NCBI GenBank assembly: GCA_036674765.1
Contig: JARVKI010000023.1
Span: forward strand, 372,001-436,000
DNA from: Seiridium cupressi
Lineage: Eukaryota; Ascomycota; Sordariomycetes; Amphisphaeriales; Sporocadaceae
Direction of reading: 5' to 3'
DNA: 64,000 nt
A model generated the notes under the pieces. The model had not been told where the DNA came from. It ran no database searches and worked only from the letters and a program-made list of their open reading frames with translations. This document shows positions 12,401 through 22,205 of the stretch, piece after piece. How positions within the stretch are numbered: position 1 is the first letter of the stretch; each line of letters opens with the position of its first letter. The position numbers and the translations under genes are program-made.

Positions 12401-12962
12401 GGGCGCTGTGCTCTATGATCCCACCCAGCCACTCGGACATCGCATGACACAGTTGGCAAACAGCACTATTGCTCGCCTTTACCACTCTGAAGCTGTCTTG
12501 ATGAACGATGGCAGGATTCTTGTTTCTGGCTCAGACCCGGAAGACGATGTCAACCCGCAAGAGCACCGTCTCGAGTACTTTTCCCCTGATTACATCCTAT
12601 CCGGTGCTCCGAAGCCAACTTTCACCATCGACAACAAGGACTGGGCTTACGGGCAGACGATAAGCTTTACTCTGACCTCAGCCGTGACTGGCACCGTCAG
12701 AGTTTCTCTCCTTGGTGCCGTCGGGTCGACGCATGGAAACAATATGGGGCAACGAACACTGTTCCCAGCCATCAGCTGTACTGGAACTGCCTGTACAGTG
12801 ACGGCCCCACCGAATGCGAATATGAGTCCTCCAGCTTGGTACCAAATGTTCGTGCTGGACGGGCCAACACCCAGTCACTCTGTTTGGGTGAGAATTGGAG
12901 GGGATCCCGCTGGGATTGGAAACTGGCCGGACCTTCCTGGCTTCACACAGCCTGGTGTTTAA
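9498..12962 (+). CDS. WSC x4 - glyoxal oxidase-type copper radical oxidase
   Basis: Ten exons (9498-9542, 9591-9673, 9730-9863, 9914-10097, 10149-10204, 10259-10901, 10957-11087, 11140-11241, 11294-12231, 12288-12962) give 996 residues with no break. Exon 1 encodes a signal peptide. Four WSC modules follow, each showing a GCY/GC start, an EYxxxCxC centre and a CGGxNRLSV-type end: [40 protein letters not shown]. The second half is a glyoxal/galactose oxidase propeller with a C-terminal Ig-like domain (DUF1929 type). Copper and radical residues are in place: Cys in DVFCSAS, Tyr in DPRWYPT, Tyr-His in RLYHSEAVL, and His in STHGNN. The family oxidises simple aldehydes and alcohols, making hydrogen peroxide; WSC modules bind glucan or other polysaccharide. 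I infer a cell-wall or plant-wall anchored peroxide source. Start chosen as the first ATG before the signal peptide. Confidence 0.93.
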
Positions 12963-13262
12963 TGAAAAGAGAAGCTATTGCCCCTGGAGGCGGCCGTGAT
13001 ATGTGTCGGTATCTGTTCTCAGTCATCAAGATAAATCTTAATAATGTCATTAGCGACAACAGTTAATTTGGGTATCTTCTTTGCCATATCATTTATAAAT
13101 ACTCCGTACTGTGTAACCCCTGATTCTCCAAGAGGCTTATCGTAGGAACTGCTCCATGTCACGATATCAAGACTTGTTCACACCTGGCTCAAGCCTGACT
13201 TTTCAAGCGCTTGTAAGTCGCGGCGGCGTGCGCAGTGAGTCCAAGGCTGTGTTTGCCCGGGT
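12963..13262. other. Convergent 3' spacer
   Basis: Space of 300 bp between the end of the copper radical oxidase (+) and the phosphotransferase pseudogene (-). It is AT-rich around 13030-13100, as expected for 3' untranslated and polyadenylation sequence. No gene seen. Confidence 0.5.
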
Positions 13263-14183
13263 CTAATCGTCCACTTCTCTGGCTGCAGGGGTGGCTCCTG
13301 CCTTGACGTTGAATCTCCGTGCCACCGGAAAGCGCGCCAATCTGCTCCGAACATGTTCAATTATTTCTCGTTCTTGTTCGTACCAGCCAGTGGCTATCCA
13401 AGAGAACAAGGTCCACCGAAGCCTATCCAATCTGCTCCAATTCTCCGGTATCCAGAAGTTGTGCATTCCTGCATACTCGAAATAGCTCGGATACCATCCA
13501 GCCTTGTCCCAGTCCACCAGCCACAACTTGTTTTGGTCATCTACCATGATATTTCGTGGAGCAAGATCATGATGAGTCAATACGAGTGGTTGCTCTTGGA
13601 TAGGCTCCCGACAGGTGGCAAAGTGTTCTGCAGTGGACTTTGCCTTCTCTACTCGAAACGACACCAGGTTGTACCAGAAATTGACGATCGAGGCAATTAC
13701 ACCTGGGCTCGATTTCGGAGGAATGCCGAATATGTCGCGCTCCAACCAGAAAGAGCGACAAATTCCCGTTCCTAAGGATCCTGCAGTTGGACTTGACTGT
13801 GACTGCATTCGTTTGACCATGAATCACAGCTGGAAGGCCAGACACGCGTATCGATACCACGAAATATGGGCCCACGCGTCCATCAGGGTGACGCCGCGAA
13901 CTTTGTCCATGATGCATTCCACACTGCCTTCATAAGGAACAATGCGCCGGATCCTGGGGGCGCGCACGCCAAGTGATAGTGCCAGCTCTATGGCTGCCTG
14001 TGCATCTACCACTTCATCTTTGTAGGAATATAGTTTGCTGACAAAGGTTCCTGCAACATCAACAATGTGCGTAGGAGAATCCTCTTCCCAGCTTGGTTGG
14101 TCATTTCTGAGGTCATGGATGTGCTTGCCCAGCTCTTTATCAGACAAGTCTTGAATGTGGTCTAACAGCAAATTAGACGTCAT
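13263..14183 (-). pseudogene. Aminoglycoside phosphotransferase-like, broken by one TGA
   Basis: One continuous minus-strand frame from the ATG at 14183 (MTSNLLLDH) to the stop at 13263, interrupted by a single TGA at 13824-13826. The upstream part (about 119 residues) contains the N-lobe pattern with VRAPRIRRIVPY and MDKVRGVTLMDAWAHI. The downstream part contains the catalytic loop THHDLAPRNIMVDD and the metal-binding LVDWDKAGWYP, both perfect. The stop falls in AFQL-stop-FMVKRMQ, where fungal relatives as I remember them carry arginine; a CGA to TGA change would explain it. No workable intron removes the stop: the only GT-AG pair around it would give an intron of about 28 nt. These fungal kinase-fold proteins are common, mostly uncharacterised small-molecule phosphotransferases. 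It could also be a sequencing error or a readthrough case. Confidence 0.85.
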
Positions 14184-14946
14184 TGCCTGCCGAATACCGG
14201 ACGCCGGTGAGCAAGGGCTGGGTGACGCGGGAAAAAAGATGAACAATCAAAGTACATACGTTACTCGTCCTTGGGCCACGTGGGGTGAAAGTGTGAGCTA
14301 GGAGCAGGCGACGCCGCACGGACGGCGGCCACTTGAATTTCCGTACTTGCGAGCACTATGTACTCAACCAACAGCCTGATCCTTCACATATAACATTCCT
14401 AACATTTAAGCCTTCATCCAATAGATTTTCTCTCCACGTACTCCCGTGACACTTCAGGGCATGTTTTGGCCGCAGGATTGGGAGCCCTAAGCGCCCAGTT
14501 GGTTACGTGGAGCTCCGACCCAAGAAACCATTGCTAGAGCTGTTAAGCGCCGGGCCGCGCTGTCGGCCGTCTGTTTGGTTCTCGAAATGTGATTATAAGC
14601 TACATGTATGGCACATACGAACATTATATAACTTGGTGATTGCCAGAAAAACCCTAGAGGCCGGAAAGACATATGACCTATGAATCAGTTCAGTGCCATA
14701 ACCTATTGCATTATCAGCGTTCTCAAACTTGTCCTCCTTACCCAAAGTGTTCTACTCGAAGGTGAAGAATACCTGTAAGTATATTTCTGAGGCGCATTGC
14801 GTTGTGGTTCATTAATGCCAACGTACATAGCGCACATATAGCATACAGAACGACACATCAAATCCTTTCCTAAAATATATTTTATTTGTTACCTTCCCCC
14901 CAAGCAGGCAAGAGTCCCACTGCCTTCGCAATCGGTCGGAATCAAT
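14184..14946. other. Intergenic between divergent genes
   Basis: Promoter space of the phosphotransferase pseudogene (-) and the first DUF7770-like gene (+). The AT-rich stretch just before 14890 could be a core promoter for the latter. No gene seen. Confidence 0.5.
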
Positions 14947-15375
14947 ATGGATCAGAACTGGGATAGCGATAAACTGAAGGCGATTGATCTACCAGGCAAA
15001 GTGATCAGTATATATCTTGCGGCGTTCATCAACAGCTCGAATCAAGGTGATGGAGACCTCCCACCAACAAACCATTGGGCGGTGTATTTGGTCCTTCCCA
15101 CACGCGAGTCAGTCAGAATTGATATGCTGCCAGGGTGGGGGTCAGATGGACTGCGTGGGAAGCTTGAGGTTTCGTCCAAACCCTACGACTGCACCAACAA
15201 GTGGGTCCACAGACTTAGGTTTCGGGTCCTTGGCACGGTCACTGTACAACAGATCATAGACTTGATTCAAAAGGGCGGGCGTCAAAAATATCAATTCACG
15301 GAGGATTGGGAAGGTTGCAGGTATTGGAACTATGTATTCATACAAGACGTTGGAAAAGGCAGCTATCGCGTTTAG
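14947..15375 (+). CDS. DUF7770-like protein, short copy
   Basis: Single-exon frame of 142 codons starting at the ATG at 14947. It shows the pattern I associate with fungal DUF7770 proteins: TNHWAVYLVL near residue 42, SVRIDMLPGWGSDGLRGKL near 58, and GRQKYQFTEDWEGCRYW near 113. Function of the family is not known to me. A paralog follows 531 bp downstream on the same strand, and the two share NHW, DM-PG-G-DGLRGK and F-EGCR-W blocks. This copy stops shortly after EGCRYW, about 45 residues earlier than the neighbour, so its C-terminal tail is missing or lies in an exon I cannot identify. No signal peptide or membrane segment, so probably intracellular. The domain name is from memory and needs a profile search. 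Confidence 0.65.
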   Translation: MDQNWDSDKLKAIDLPGKVISIYLAAFINSSNQGDGDLPPTNHWAVYLVLPTRESVRIDMLPGWGSDGLRGKLEVSSKPYDCTNKWVHRLRFRVLGTVTVQQIIDLIQKGGRQKYQFTEDWEGCRYWNYVFIQDVGKGSYRV

Positions 15376-15906
15376 TTAGAATCCTTCGCATACTAGTTAT
15401 GTATACATAATCATGTGGGCTTCATTTTCGTGATGGGTCCAATGAAATAAGCCTCTTCACTAGTATGTTCAATGTCACAACGTATGAGCAACATTGGCAA
15501 TACCGGTATTGAGTCCTTACTCACCCTACCCACACCTGCCGCTAGCGGACTTTGGCGCAGAATATGTACCTAGCCCCTACACTACACTGTAGTTCACTAC
15601 ATGTAGCACTAGCAGGTTGGACCTCTCACTACAGTGTACACGTAACCACTAAACTAACTAGCCAGCTACATGCAGAGACATGTACCAACTCCTCATGCAC
15701 CAACGGCCACACCACGGCTGCATGGACAGCAGAGAGTAATCGAGCACATACTTGGGACAGCCTCCAGAGTAAACCGCGTTAGACTACAGCTCAATCAATT
15801 CACCTGAGACCTTGATGGGCTTTCGCTCGCACGGACCATCAGCCTCGACGGACCGTCGATTCGCCAAACCGCCCCTTGAGCGTTGGAACATCTCAACTTG
15901 ACACAA
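15376..15906. other. Spacer between DUF7770-like paralogs
   Basis: Contains a dense set of short palindromic TACATGTA/CTACAGTGTA-like words at 15560-15690, including an inverted repeat with 10-bp arms (15584-15593 and 15628-15637). No gene seen. Confidence 0.5.
15584..15637. repeat. Inverted repeat, 10-bp arms
   Basis: Arms ACACTGTAGT and ACTACAGTGT are perfect complements separated by 34 bp that also contains the palindrome CTACATGTAG. It lies about 270-320 bp upstream of the second DUF7770-like start. Role unknown; a regulator site or a short mobile-element end are both possible. Confidence 0.6.
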
Positions 15907-16524
15907 ATGGACACAGAACTCTCTACTCCTGACGACCCGAGACTGCATTCCTACGAGAACCTCAGTGATATACACGGCAATACATCAGATATGGAGGCTT
16001 TTGACAACAACTGGGACCTCGAAGAATTCGATCCGAAGAGTCTGACGTCAAAGGTCTTGAAAATCCACCTGTGCGCGCTTATCAATCAGTACAATGAAGG
16101 CGAGGAAGATGAGGAGCCTACCAATCACTGGACGTTATGCCTACAAACATCGGCAGAATCTAGCGTCATGATGGATATGGCCCCAGGATACGGAGAGGAT
16201 GGCTTGCGTGGGAAGATACATGTTTTCACCCTTGATCGATGCTACGACCAGGAAACACTACGGGCATTTTCATTCACTCCTACTCAAGAGATCGACGTCA
16301 ATGGTTTCATGCAGCTACTTGTCAGCAAGGGCCGTAACCTTTTTACTTTCTCACCCGAATTCGAAGGTTGTCGTTTTTGGCAAGCAGTGATCATGGAAGA
16401 TCTCGAGGCTGCACACTGGATAGAACCAGGCTCGGCTGCAAAAGCGCGTGATGCGTTGCTATTGTACTATCGCAACCCGTCTGGAACAGAACCGAGAGTA
16501 ATGAGGGAGGGAGTTTTCCGATGA
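15907..16524 (+). CDS. DUF7770-like protein, long copy
   Basis: Single-exon frame, 205 codons from the first in-frame ATG at 15907; eight codons further upstream are open but begin with TTG. After an acidic N-terminus of about 35 residues comes the same core as the upstream copy: TNHWTLCLQ near residue 83, MMDMAPGYGEDGLRGKIHVF, and FEGCRFWQAVIMEDLE near residue 158. Unlike its neighbour it keeps a C-terminal tail with AKARDALLLYY. Tandem orientation and shared blocks indicate an old duplication; identity is low enough that the copies have diverged for long. Function unknown. No signal peptide seen. The acidic run EGEEDEEP sits before the conserved NHW. Confidence 0.7.
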   Translation: MDTELSTPDDPRLHSYENLSDIHGNTSDMEAFDNNWDLEEFDPKSLTSKVLKIHLCALINQYNEGEEDEEPTNHWTLCLQTSAESSVMMDMAPGYGEDGLRGKIHVFTLDRCYDQETLRAFSFTPTQEIDVNGFMQLLVSKGRNLFTFSPEFEGCRFWQAVIMEDLEAAHWIEPGSAAKARDALLLYYRNPSGTEPRVMREGVFR

Positions 16525-17696
16525 ATACTGGGAAGGGACAACCGGATGAGACCCGTAGGATGCCAGATGTGAGGAACAATTGGGGCATTGCTCCTCGGAG
16601 GCTTTCGCCTCTCTTTTTTCTTTTTCTTCCTCAGAGTCCGTCAAGCTAATGTAGGTGCACCGTTGATGCGAATGAGCCTCTCCCCCGTAAATTTTATGAA
16701 GCAACTTTACTAACCTGTGTAACCAGTTGAAAAATTCATTGAGAAACAGTAAGGTTCACCATTTACCAGCGTGTTCTGCAGGCGTATCCGTTAACCAGTG
16801 TTGTAGCACAAGATACAACGAACTTGGTAATATGCACCACCTTACAAGATTGAAGTGGCTCGTAGCTTGGCATGTGCTGACTTTTTTTCCGATTCATAGC
16901 AACCACGATGAGCAGCGTAAGTTTCTTGCAACCTTGATGGGTCTCGCAGCCCTATTCGATAACTGTTGATTCCCATCGGATGTGCTGACATCGTAAATTG
17001 ATAGTACAACAGCAACTTGGTAAGTCTGACTGAGCTTTTTTCAATATTAATGAGCATCTGGTAAATTTCTGACTATCATCACGGTTGAAATCCTATTGCG
17101 AAGCTTTACTAAAATTAATGTGTCTCCCTGGGAATTAACCCCTCCATCAAAGAACAGCTCCATCAACGAACAGCTCCATCAACGAACAGCTCCATCAACG
17201 AACAGCTCCATCAACAACGAGCCCCTCCATCGACAAACTCCTTTATCGGCGACGAGCTCCAGCTCTCTATCGACGATTTAATACAAAGGCTTTATGCCGT
17301 TGAATTTTAGCGAATCGAAATTGGGAAATCCAAAGGAGCCTTCCTAATTTTAGCGGATTCCCCAGTACTCCTAATCGAATTCGCTATCAAGTCTTCTTAA
17401 GACAGTGATTAGAGCGACACATATCCGGTACGGCAACGGCCTCTTTATCTCATTTCCGGTCCTTCTGGTGTGACCATGACCCCGAATCTGAATCGTACTG
17501 ATTGTCGTATTAGGAACCAAAGCCGAAGCCCGGCACAAGAGAGGTACAATATGTCACCTCCAGATCACGGTTGAAATAGCTAACGCATAAGATTGAAAGT
17601 TTGCGCAGTGGAAGCTTGACGTAAGTGTTCTCTTACGACCTTTAGCTATTCCCATATAGATTGCTGTCAAATTATGCTAACACTTGCTTTCAATAG
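16525..17696. other. Intergenic with minisatellite
   Basis: Holds the 16-nt minisatellite at 17144-17217 and, near 17600-17620, a possible upstream exon of the trypsin-like pseudogene ending at a GTAAGT donor at 17621. The 14-bp word ATCACGGTTGAAAT occurs twice, at about 17078 and 17564, so part of this stretch may be duplicated. No complete gene seen. Confidence 0.5.
17144..17217. repeat. 16-nt minisatellite
   Basis: About four and a half copies of a 16-bp unit, AACAGCTCCATCAACG, the central ones identical and the edges degenerate (related words continue to about 17275). A 16-bp unit shifts frame each copy, so the 61-codon frame across it is not a credible gene. Confidence 0.9.
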
Positions 17697-19280
17697 TTCC
17701 ACAAGAAAAAGATGGTCGTAAGTAGTGACGTGACACTAGACAAATCTTGAGTATGGGTGCCCAAGCTTACACATTTTACAGGAGGCCATTGAGGAACAGG
17801 AGGTGGGTTCCTCTATTCACTTCACTGATTAAGTCATGCTTGTTGTAAACTGACTTTTCATTACCAGCTCACCGCTCAAAAGCTAGCAGTAAGTCCACGA
17901 CCTCCCTCCATTGCAAGTATAGTACAGCTCATTTGTTTTTACAGAACAATCGTGCCAAGGCCGGTGTCAGTGGGATCCCATCTCTACATTTGCGAACATT
18001 GCTGATTTGTATGGTAGGAGTGGCAGCGAAATGTCTACGTATGTTTTCCCATTTAATCTACTCAATTATTCGACTTACTGACTGGTCATTGTAGGAATGG
18101 GAGAAGAAAGGCGTAAGTTTTCATTTGGTCTTTCGGGCACCAATGTTGTGCTAATCGGTCTTACAGAAGGCAGAAGGCAGGTATCATCACCACGCCGCTT
18201 CAGCCAAGCTCGAAGCACAAATCGACGCCGAGGCTTGGGGAACACGGACGAACCCAGCTATTTTGCCAATGCTGTCATCTTTGGGTTACCCTGTTGGGTA
18301 TTTTGATGAACGACCGGGCGCAGCAACAATGGGCCTGCACCTGAGACTGGAAGATGAGAAGCCGGCTGTGTACGGTCTTACATGTCGTCATGTCGTATAT
18401 AACGACCGTGCCCCCGACGAAATCTACAAACCTTCGGGAGAACATCGCCAATATCATGTACAAGCCAATCATTACGAGTTCAATAAATGTTTGGATGGTC
18501 TAGAGTCTATACGAAAGGGCCTGGCCGCACGTATCAAACCGCTCTGGGACGAAAAGGATTGCTGGGAACAATGGTATATGCACGACGAGACGCTGAAGCA
18601 TAAGTGTCCTACAAAACACGATATCGATTTACTCAGAGTATATCAAGAAGCAGCCGACTACAACACTAAAATCATCGAACTCCTTGAAACAATCGAGGAT
18701 AAAGGGGAGAGGAACATTGGCCATTTAGCTGTCCACGCGAACTTTGAGGTTTCTTCTCGACAGCGTGGCTACCTGAGAGACCGGGCACTCATCGAGCTAG
18801 ATCCACATAAGTTTACGCACAGCCCAGAAAATAAGGTGTTTATCGGCTACCACCAGGCTCAGATATGGTATACGCTACTTGACAATGGCCTCTTAACTCT
18901 CCGACTCAAAGATGAGGATGAAGTGGACGCTTTGAGTACATATCCCGTGGCTAACGTGGGGCCACAACCGGTCTGACGTTTGGGACTAAGAGCAGTATTG
19001 AAGCTGTAGTTCGACGTCCTACAAAGGATGGAAGATCTGCGTATAGCTGGGAAATGCTATCGTGCCTCCCTGTGAGCAAGAGCAAAATAAGTCAGCTGGC
19101 CTTTCGGAAGAAGGAGATTCGGGGTCTTCCGTATTTGACGAACGTGGTTATATTGTTGGTATAGTCGTCGGTAGTGCAGATGCCAAGTCTATTGGCGATA
19201 TGGTTACATTTGTCACACCGATTCGGCGGGTACTGAAAGATACCCGAGACTTTATCGGCCTGCAGCCACGACTTGCATAG
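17697..19280 (+). pseudogene. Trypsin-like peptidase with heptad-coding microexons; two frameshifts
   Basis: The 5' part is a series of tiny exons with GT-AG borders: 17697-17717, 17782-17802, 17868-17888, 17945-17962, 18018-18038, 18095-18112, then a large exon from 18167. The small exons encode FHKKKMV, EAIEEQE, LTAQKLA, NNRAKA, EWQRNVY and EWEKKG, charged and coil-like. The large exon encodes a trypsin-like fold: His in LTCRHVVY, a likely Asp in DRALIELDP, and Ser in EEGDSGSSVFD, so the triad appears conserved. Two single-base losses break the frame: in the G-run at 18958-18961 (before ATTGLTFGTKS) and near 19055 (before the IVPP stretch). The donor after the fourth small exon is one base out of register (GT at 17964). 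The true start was not found; an exon ending at 17620 may precede. Sequencing error in G-runs is an alternative to real decay. Confidence 0.75.
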
Positions 19281-19583
19281 CGGAGTCCCTTATGGAAATT
19301 CCTTATAGAAGTCCCCCTATAGAAATCCCCTTTGGAAATTATGAACGATTCCTTGCCAATCACGGAAATTATGAATAAAACAACTGTGCTTCTTTTTAGT
19401 TATATCCTCTTTATTACGCCTTTGAGATTACGTGGCATAATCGAGGCGTTTCTACTTTCCGCTTTATCATATGCAAGCAAGGATATTCCAAGCCGCCGAT
19501 AACTGTGTACAGACTCACTCGAACTGCTCTTTATTACCGAGTTTTCAATATTTGAGTATCCAACTTTAAAACAGCTTCCGCAC
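19281..19583. other. Convergent 3' spacer
   Basis: Between the protease pseudogene (+) and the HET gene (-). It has imperfect repeats of the form GAAATTCC-TTATAGAA and GGAAATTATGAA at 19295-19375. No gene seen. Confidence 0.5.
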
Positions 19584-22205
19584 CTATATCAAAGTGAATA
19601 CCTCACAATCATCTTCCAGTGTAGTTGGCATGTCCTTGTATGCTTCGCCATACATAAATCCTTGCAAGTAACACTCACCAATGAACTCGTAGTTCCGCCT
19701 GGCCTTGCCACTTCCTCCATTGACTGGCAAAGCCTGTCGTAAAAGATAAGGAAGCGGTCCACCGTCCAAAGCCACAACAATGTCTCCAACACAGGCTTTC
19801 CGCGGGCAAAGGCCGTAATGGCCATTGGTTGTCACGAAGAAGCAGGGGTCGACGCACGAAGGAATTTGATCCCGTGTTGGTGTCTCGGTTGTGTGGCTCT
19901 CTTGTCCACTTGGCCTCACGACCGGAGTTGGCTTGCTAGGAACATACATGGTATGTGAGCTAGCATGGTCATGGAAACGTCTCATCCACGCACCATGACT
20001 GAGTGACTTGATATCGGGATTGCGCTCTAGAGGTCTCGTCCAGCTGGCGTGCTGGCCGCACGGATCCATCAAATAGTTGAAGACGAGAGCCATTTCGGCT
20101 TCGGGTTTGTCCTCGGTATGGTATGATCCTGCATGAGGCTGAACGAGGTTGCCATGAAGGTCATTGTCTGGTTTGATCAGTGCAAGGTTCAAAGGTGGAT
20201 GACCAATGTCCAAAATAACCCCCAAACTCCGGCCCTTGAGTTGTAATACGAGAGGATCGCTATCAGCGTCCCCCTGCAGCGAACCCTCGTCCGGAAGAGT
20301 GTGAGCGGCAGCGTTGAATCTAGGGAACCCTTTTTGTAGCGTAAGATCTTGCCATTTCGAATAGCCCTCGGGGCTCAGGGCCCAAGTTGGTTCGAATGAA
20401 GAATCTGTTGGAATAGTTGTGGTAGTTGGAGAAGTTTTTCGCCATGCTCGTGATTGCCTGCAGTGCACGAAAGAAAGCACTGCAAGAGATCTTTGCTCGA
20501 TAATGCACCATCGTGTAAAGTTGGCCATCACCAAGCCTAGAGACTTCTCATAGTCAGGGTTAAGTGCTAGTGGAATACTACCACTGAGATTTATCTCCCG
20601 ACTGAATCCAAGTACTGCAAATAGTCGGTCTCTAGGATCTGTGGCCTTCATGTCCAAGGTTGCAAGAAATATATCAAGTAGAGAGCCAAGGCCTGTATCA
20701 GTCGGACGGTCCTGGGAGAGTTGGTTCCAGAGGGGTGGCATTATAGGTCTCCCATGCAAATGTTTTACGGTCGCTTGATCTCTGAATTGGGGTTCACTCA
20801 TCCAACGATGAACGTGAATCAGCTCAGACCATCCGATACAATCTTCGTCGGCATGTATCATGGAGCGACTAGATTTCAATGCTTCTTGCACAACCCATAC
20901 ACGCTCGAACCATGGGTGGCCGAAGAGCGATTCCATTAGAAACCAGAAATGTGACCCTGGGAACCCAGAAGCTTGCGATTCCGCTGGGCTGAAAGATCGT
21001 CCTCCAAAATCGAACACTTCGAACATGTTCCGCCATGATCCATAACCTTCAGCTTCGATATGCTTCTTGAGTTCGACAAGGGACGAATGTCGCGTGCCCA
21101 TGCACCGACATCGTTCACCTCCCTGGCATTCTTGGCTGCTTAGGTTATAAACATCACGCAGCACTCTGAGTGCTGCCCCAAGACCAGGTACATTGTTGCC
21201 AAGCCATATGTGAACCGTACTCGCGTAAGAAAAGATATCAGCCATCAGACTAACTTGCTGTGCCCTTTCTACCAGGTCATACTGGTTGATACATATAGCA
21301 TCAATCCACATGCTTACATGTTTCTCAGGATCTCGTAACTTTCTGATGGCGGAAGCAACCGTTCTTGTTATGGCAAATTTGGAATTTAATTCGTCATGAC
21401 TGTTGCCACCGCCAAATGCGCTCTGCAGCAGGAGATCCTCATGGTCCAAATCAGAGCCCCAACAATAAGAGAGTGCGATGAACCTCTCATCAGCGGTCAA
21501 ATCGTGTTCAAGCCGCTTGTATTCAAAGCTTGCATATATCGGATCATTCTGCCTTCCAGGGGCAATGATCAATGTACGTACGGTATCACTTTGGGGCTCA
21601 TATTGCAGCTTTCGTTTGTAGAACTGGTCATTAGCAGCAAAGATGGCATTGCGGATGTCGGACTCGGTATTGGCTGTAGTTGGCTCGTATTCGAGGGAGA
21701 TTTCTGCTTCTTTGATTATATTGACCCAGCCAGGATACCATGCAACCGGGATCAACTGAATGACGTCTCCACCTCGCAGGTCGTGGATCCAATCCAGCGA
21801 TTCTGGTTGGAGATCAGCGTCATTGACTTCCCAACGAACGGTGGATTTGTGAAATTGCGAATTAGCAGGACGATTGCTATGAGTCTTTACAGCTTTGACA
21901 GGGTGTGTAGATCGATGGAGTTGTGCCTCGAAATATGTATGAGAAGAAGTATTTTGGTCAGCCCACCCTACATAAAATCAGCGTTTTACTCAAGAGTGAT
22001 ACATGCGCTATTGGATCATGTGAATCAACAAATCTGGATTCGCAAACGCACCTTGATCACGAGACAAAGTTGTGAAGGTCACAGCTACGACTTGACCGAT
22101 GTCAAATGGAACTGCAAGCTCGACATAGGAACGCCTAGGACAATATTCGTGTACCTGCATAAGGTCACAGGATTTCTGATAACAGACTTTCGTACTCGAC
22201 GACAT
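19584..22205 (-). CDS. HET-domain (heterokaryon incompatibility) protein
   Basis: Two exons, 22205-22052 and 21967-19584, separated by an 84-nt intron (donor GTGCGT, acceptor ATGTAG) that joins SRDQ to GWADQN in frame; 845 residues. The first exon starts with ATG and contains a beta-rich YVELAVPFDIGQVVAVTF stretch typical of the N-terminal part of this HET class. The HET domain lies near residues 225-400: FIALSYCWGS, MWIDAICINQYD, ERAQQVSLMADIFSYA, and WLG after it. The following region has WFERVWVVQEAL and DPRDRLFAVLGFS, both classic downstream HET blocks. HET proteins trigger programmed cell death after non-self recognition between strains; partner genes are usually polymorphic. Next to it, tail to tail, is a trypsin-like pseudogene. 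No break seen, so the gene looks functional. Confidence 0.92.

Noticed and set aside
17096..17281. 61-codon frame over the minisatellite
   Set aside because: Produced by a 16-bp repeat whose unit is not a multiple of three; not a protein repeat.
17621..18166. Introns of the microexon array as identical introner copies
   Set aside because: The seven intron sequences differ in length and content apart from splice signals, so recent copying is not supported.
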